Part shown: piece by piece, positions 63,333 to 64,000 of the stretch
How positions within the stretch are numbered: position 1 is the first letter of the stretch
Layout: every line of letters starts with the position of its first letter
Source of the DNA: Oceanipulchritudo coccoides
GTDB lineage: Bacteria; Verrucomicrobiota; Verrucomicrobiia; Opitutales; Oceanipulchritudinaceae
Direction: 5' to 3'
NCBI RefSeq assembly: GCF_010500615.1
Contig: NZ_JAAGNX010000003.1
Location: 372,001-436,000, forward strand
DNA: 64,000 bases
The notes under the pieces: generated by a model
What the model was told of the DNA's origin: nothing
Database searches by the model: none
Seen by the model: the letters and a program-made list of their open reading frames with translations, nothing else
Position numbers and translations under genes: made by a program

Positions 63333-63369
63333 GCCAGCCGGAGATCAACTCCGGCTGGCTCTTTTTTTT
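63333..63369 (+). terminator. intrinsic terminator
   Basis: GCCAGCCGGAG (63333-63343) pairs perfectly with CTCCGGCTGGC (63349-63359) across a 5-base loop and is followed by a T-rich run. It ends the GH16 transcript and separates it from the receptor gene. Confidence 0.92.
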
Positions 63370-63419
63370 AGCCCTCCCCTCTTACCCTCTCTTGATTGAA
63401 ACACCACAAACTTAGAAAA

Positions 63420-64000
63420 ATGGAAACAAACTCACCCCATTACAAACTGCTCGGCTTGTTCCTGGCCACGGTCCTATCAACGGGATCCGCCATTGGACAG
63501 GATGATGCCGGTTCAAATGATCCTGTATTTGAACTTTCACCCTTTGAAGTCGAGACCAGTGGCGACAAGGGTTACTACGCCTCAAATGCCATTTCCGGAT
63601 CACGTATCAGTGTTCCGATCCAGGACATGCCTTTGACCATCGAGGTGGTCACGTCAGAATTTATCGAGGACACCGGCGCCACTGACCTTCGGGATTCCCT
63701 GAAGTACAGTGCGGGTATTCTCCTCCAGTCCCAGAATGATGCCTACGGATCAACCAGCAATGTCGGCCAAATCAACAACCCTGAAGGGGCGACCGGCAAC
63801 AAGAGCGATTCCTCCTTCAAAATTCGGGGATTTGTTCTGGAGAACACTCTCCGAAACGGTTTTCGGCGGCAACATGCCACCGATACGATTAACATTGACC
63901 GTATCGAAGTAGTTCGCGGACCCAGTGCCCTCCTCTACGGGGTCGGGAACTTCGGAGGTGTGGTCAATTATGTCACCAAAACCCCTCTTCCCGAATTCCA
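63420..64000 (+). CDS. TonB-dependent receptor, N-terminal part (3' end outside window)
   Basis: The frame opens at 63420 and is open to the window end (193 codons). A signal peptide (LLGLFLATVLSTGSAIGQ) is followed by FELSPFEVETSGDKGYYASN, the verrucomicrobial F-E-V motif, then the plug domain: ISVPIQDMPLTIEVVTSEFI, LKYSAGILLQSQN, SSFKIRGFVLENTLRNGF, INIDRIEVVRGPSALLYGVG and NFGGVVNYVTK. It should import beta-glucan oligosaccharides produced by the GH16 and GH30 enzymes (inference from context). The barrel lies beyond the window. Confidence 0.93.
   Translation, partial: METNSPHYKLLGLFLATVLSTGSAIGQDDAGSNDPVFELSPFEVETSGDKGYYASNAISGSRISVPIQDMPLTIEVVTSEFIEDTGATDLRDSLKYSAGILLQSQNDAYGSTSNVGQINNPEGATGNKSDSSFKIRGFVLENTLRNGFRRQHATDTINIDRIEVVRGPSALLYGVGNFGGVVNYVTKTPLPEF

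Noticed and set aside
1-64000. CRISPR array, tRNA or rRNA genes, insertion sequence or prophage
   Set aside because: No regularly spaced repeats, no cloverleaf-like or rRNA-like sequence, and no transposase, integrase or phage protein motifs were seen.

Overview
This window looks like the chromosome of a marine or algae-associated member of the Verrucomicrobiota, most likely near Opitutales/Puniceicoccales. This rests on the gene types: TonB-dependent receptors with an F-E-V motif after the signal region, several secreted one-cysteine sulfatases, a DUF1800/DUF1501 pair, XylR-type AraC regulators, FeoAB with a small Cys-rich partner, and a MoxR/DUF58/vWA operon followed by DUF4159. No rRNA, tRNA, CRISPR array, transposase or prophage gene was seen.

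Bases 1-35.5 kb form a large carbohydrate region. It opens with the end of a TonB-dependent receptor. A + strand run follows: cellobiose-phosphorylase-like GH94, two sulfatases, a LacI regulator, a TonB-C-like secreted protein, a third sulfatase and a GH5 lipoprotein, mostly joined by 4-base overlaps. Two sulfatases lie on the - strand, divergent from a GH10 xylanase. Next come a XylR-type regulator, a second GH94, a sulfatase with a carbohydrate-binding tail, a multidomain GH5, an EF-hand protein, a stand-alone copy of the GH5 N-terminal module, a second TonB-dependent receptor, DUF1800 and DUF1501 genes, and xylulokinase and xylose isomerase. The likely logic is desulfation and endo-cleavage outside the cytoplasm, TonB-driven uptake, cytoplasmic phosphorolysis of beta-glucosides and isomerase/kinase catabolism of xylose. 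No sulfatase-maturing enzyme, beta-xylosidase or inner-membrane sugar transporter is visible here.

Bases 35.5-51 kb hold a PAS-AraC regulator divergent from xylA. A tight operon follows: MoxR ATPase, DUF58, BatA-like vWA, DUF4175-like coiled coil, second vWA, HEAT repeat and DUF4159. It converges on an exbB-exbD pair, and leuC-leuD (3-isopropylmalate dehydratase) follow. Bases 51-56.3 kb carry a BrnT/BrnA-type toxin-antitoxin pair, a double-ACT protein, a ferredoxin, a rhomboid protease and the feoA-feoB-Cys-rich iron(II) uptake operon.

Bases 56.3-64 kb form a second carbohydrate locus that looks aimed at beta-glucan: a GH30 enzyme divergent from a large carbohydrate-binding-like protein, a GH16 laminarinase-type enzyme, a small secreted protein and the start of a third TonB-dependent receptor cut by the window end. 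The most unusual items are secreted modules shared among proteins of both carbohydrate loci, a long imperfect palindrome between xylB and xylA, and a near-identical 40-base element found both in an intergenic hairpin and inside the 3' end of xylB.
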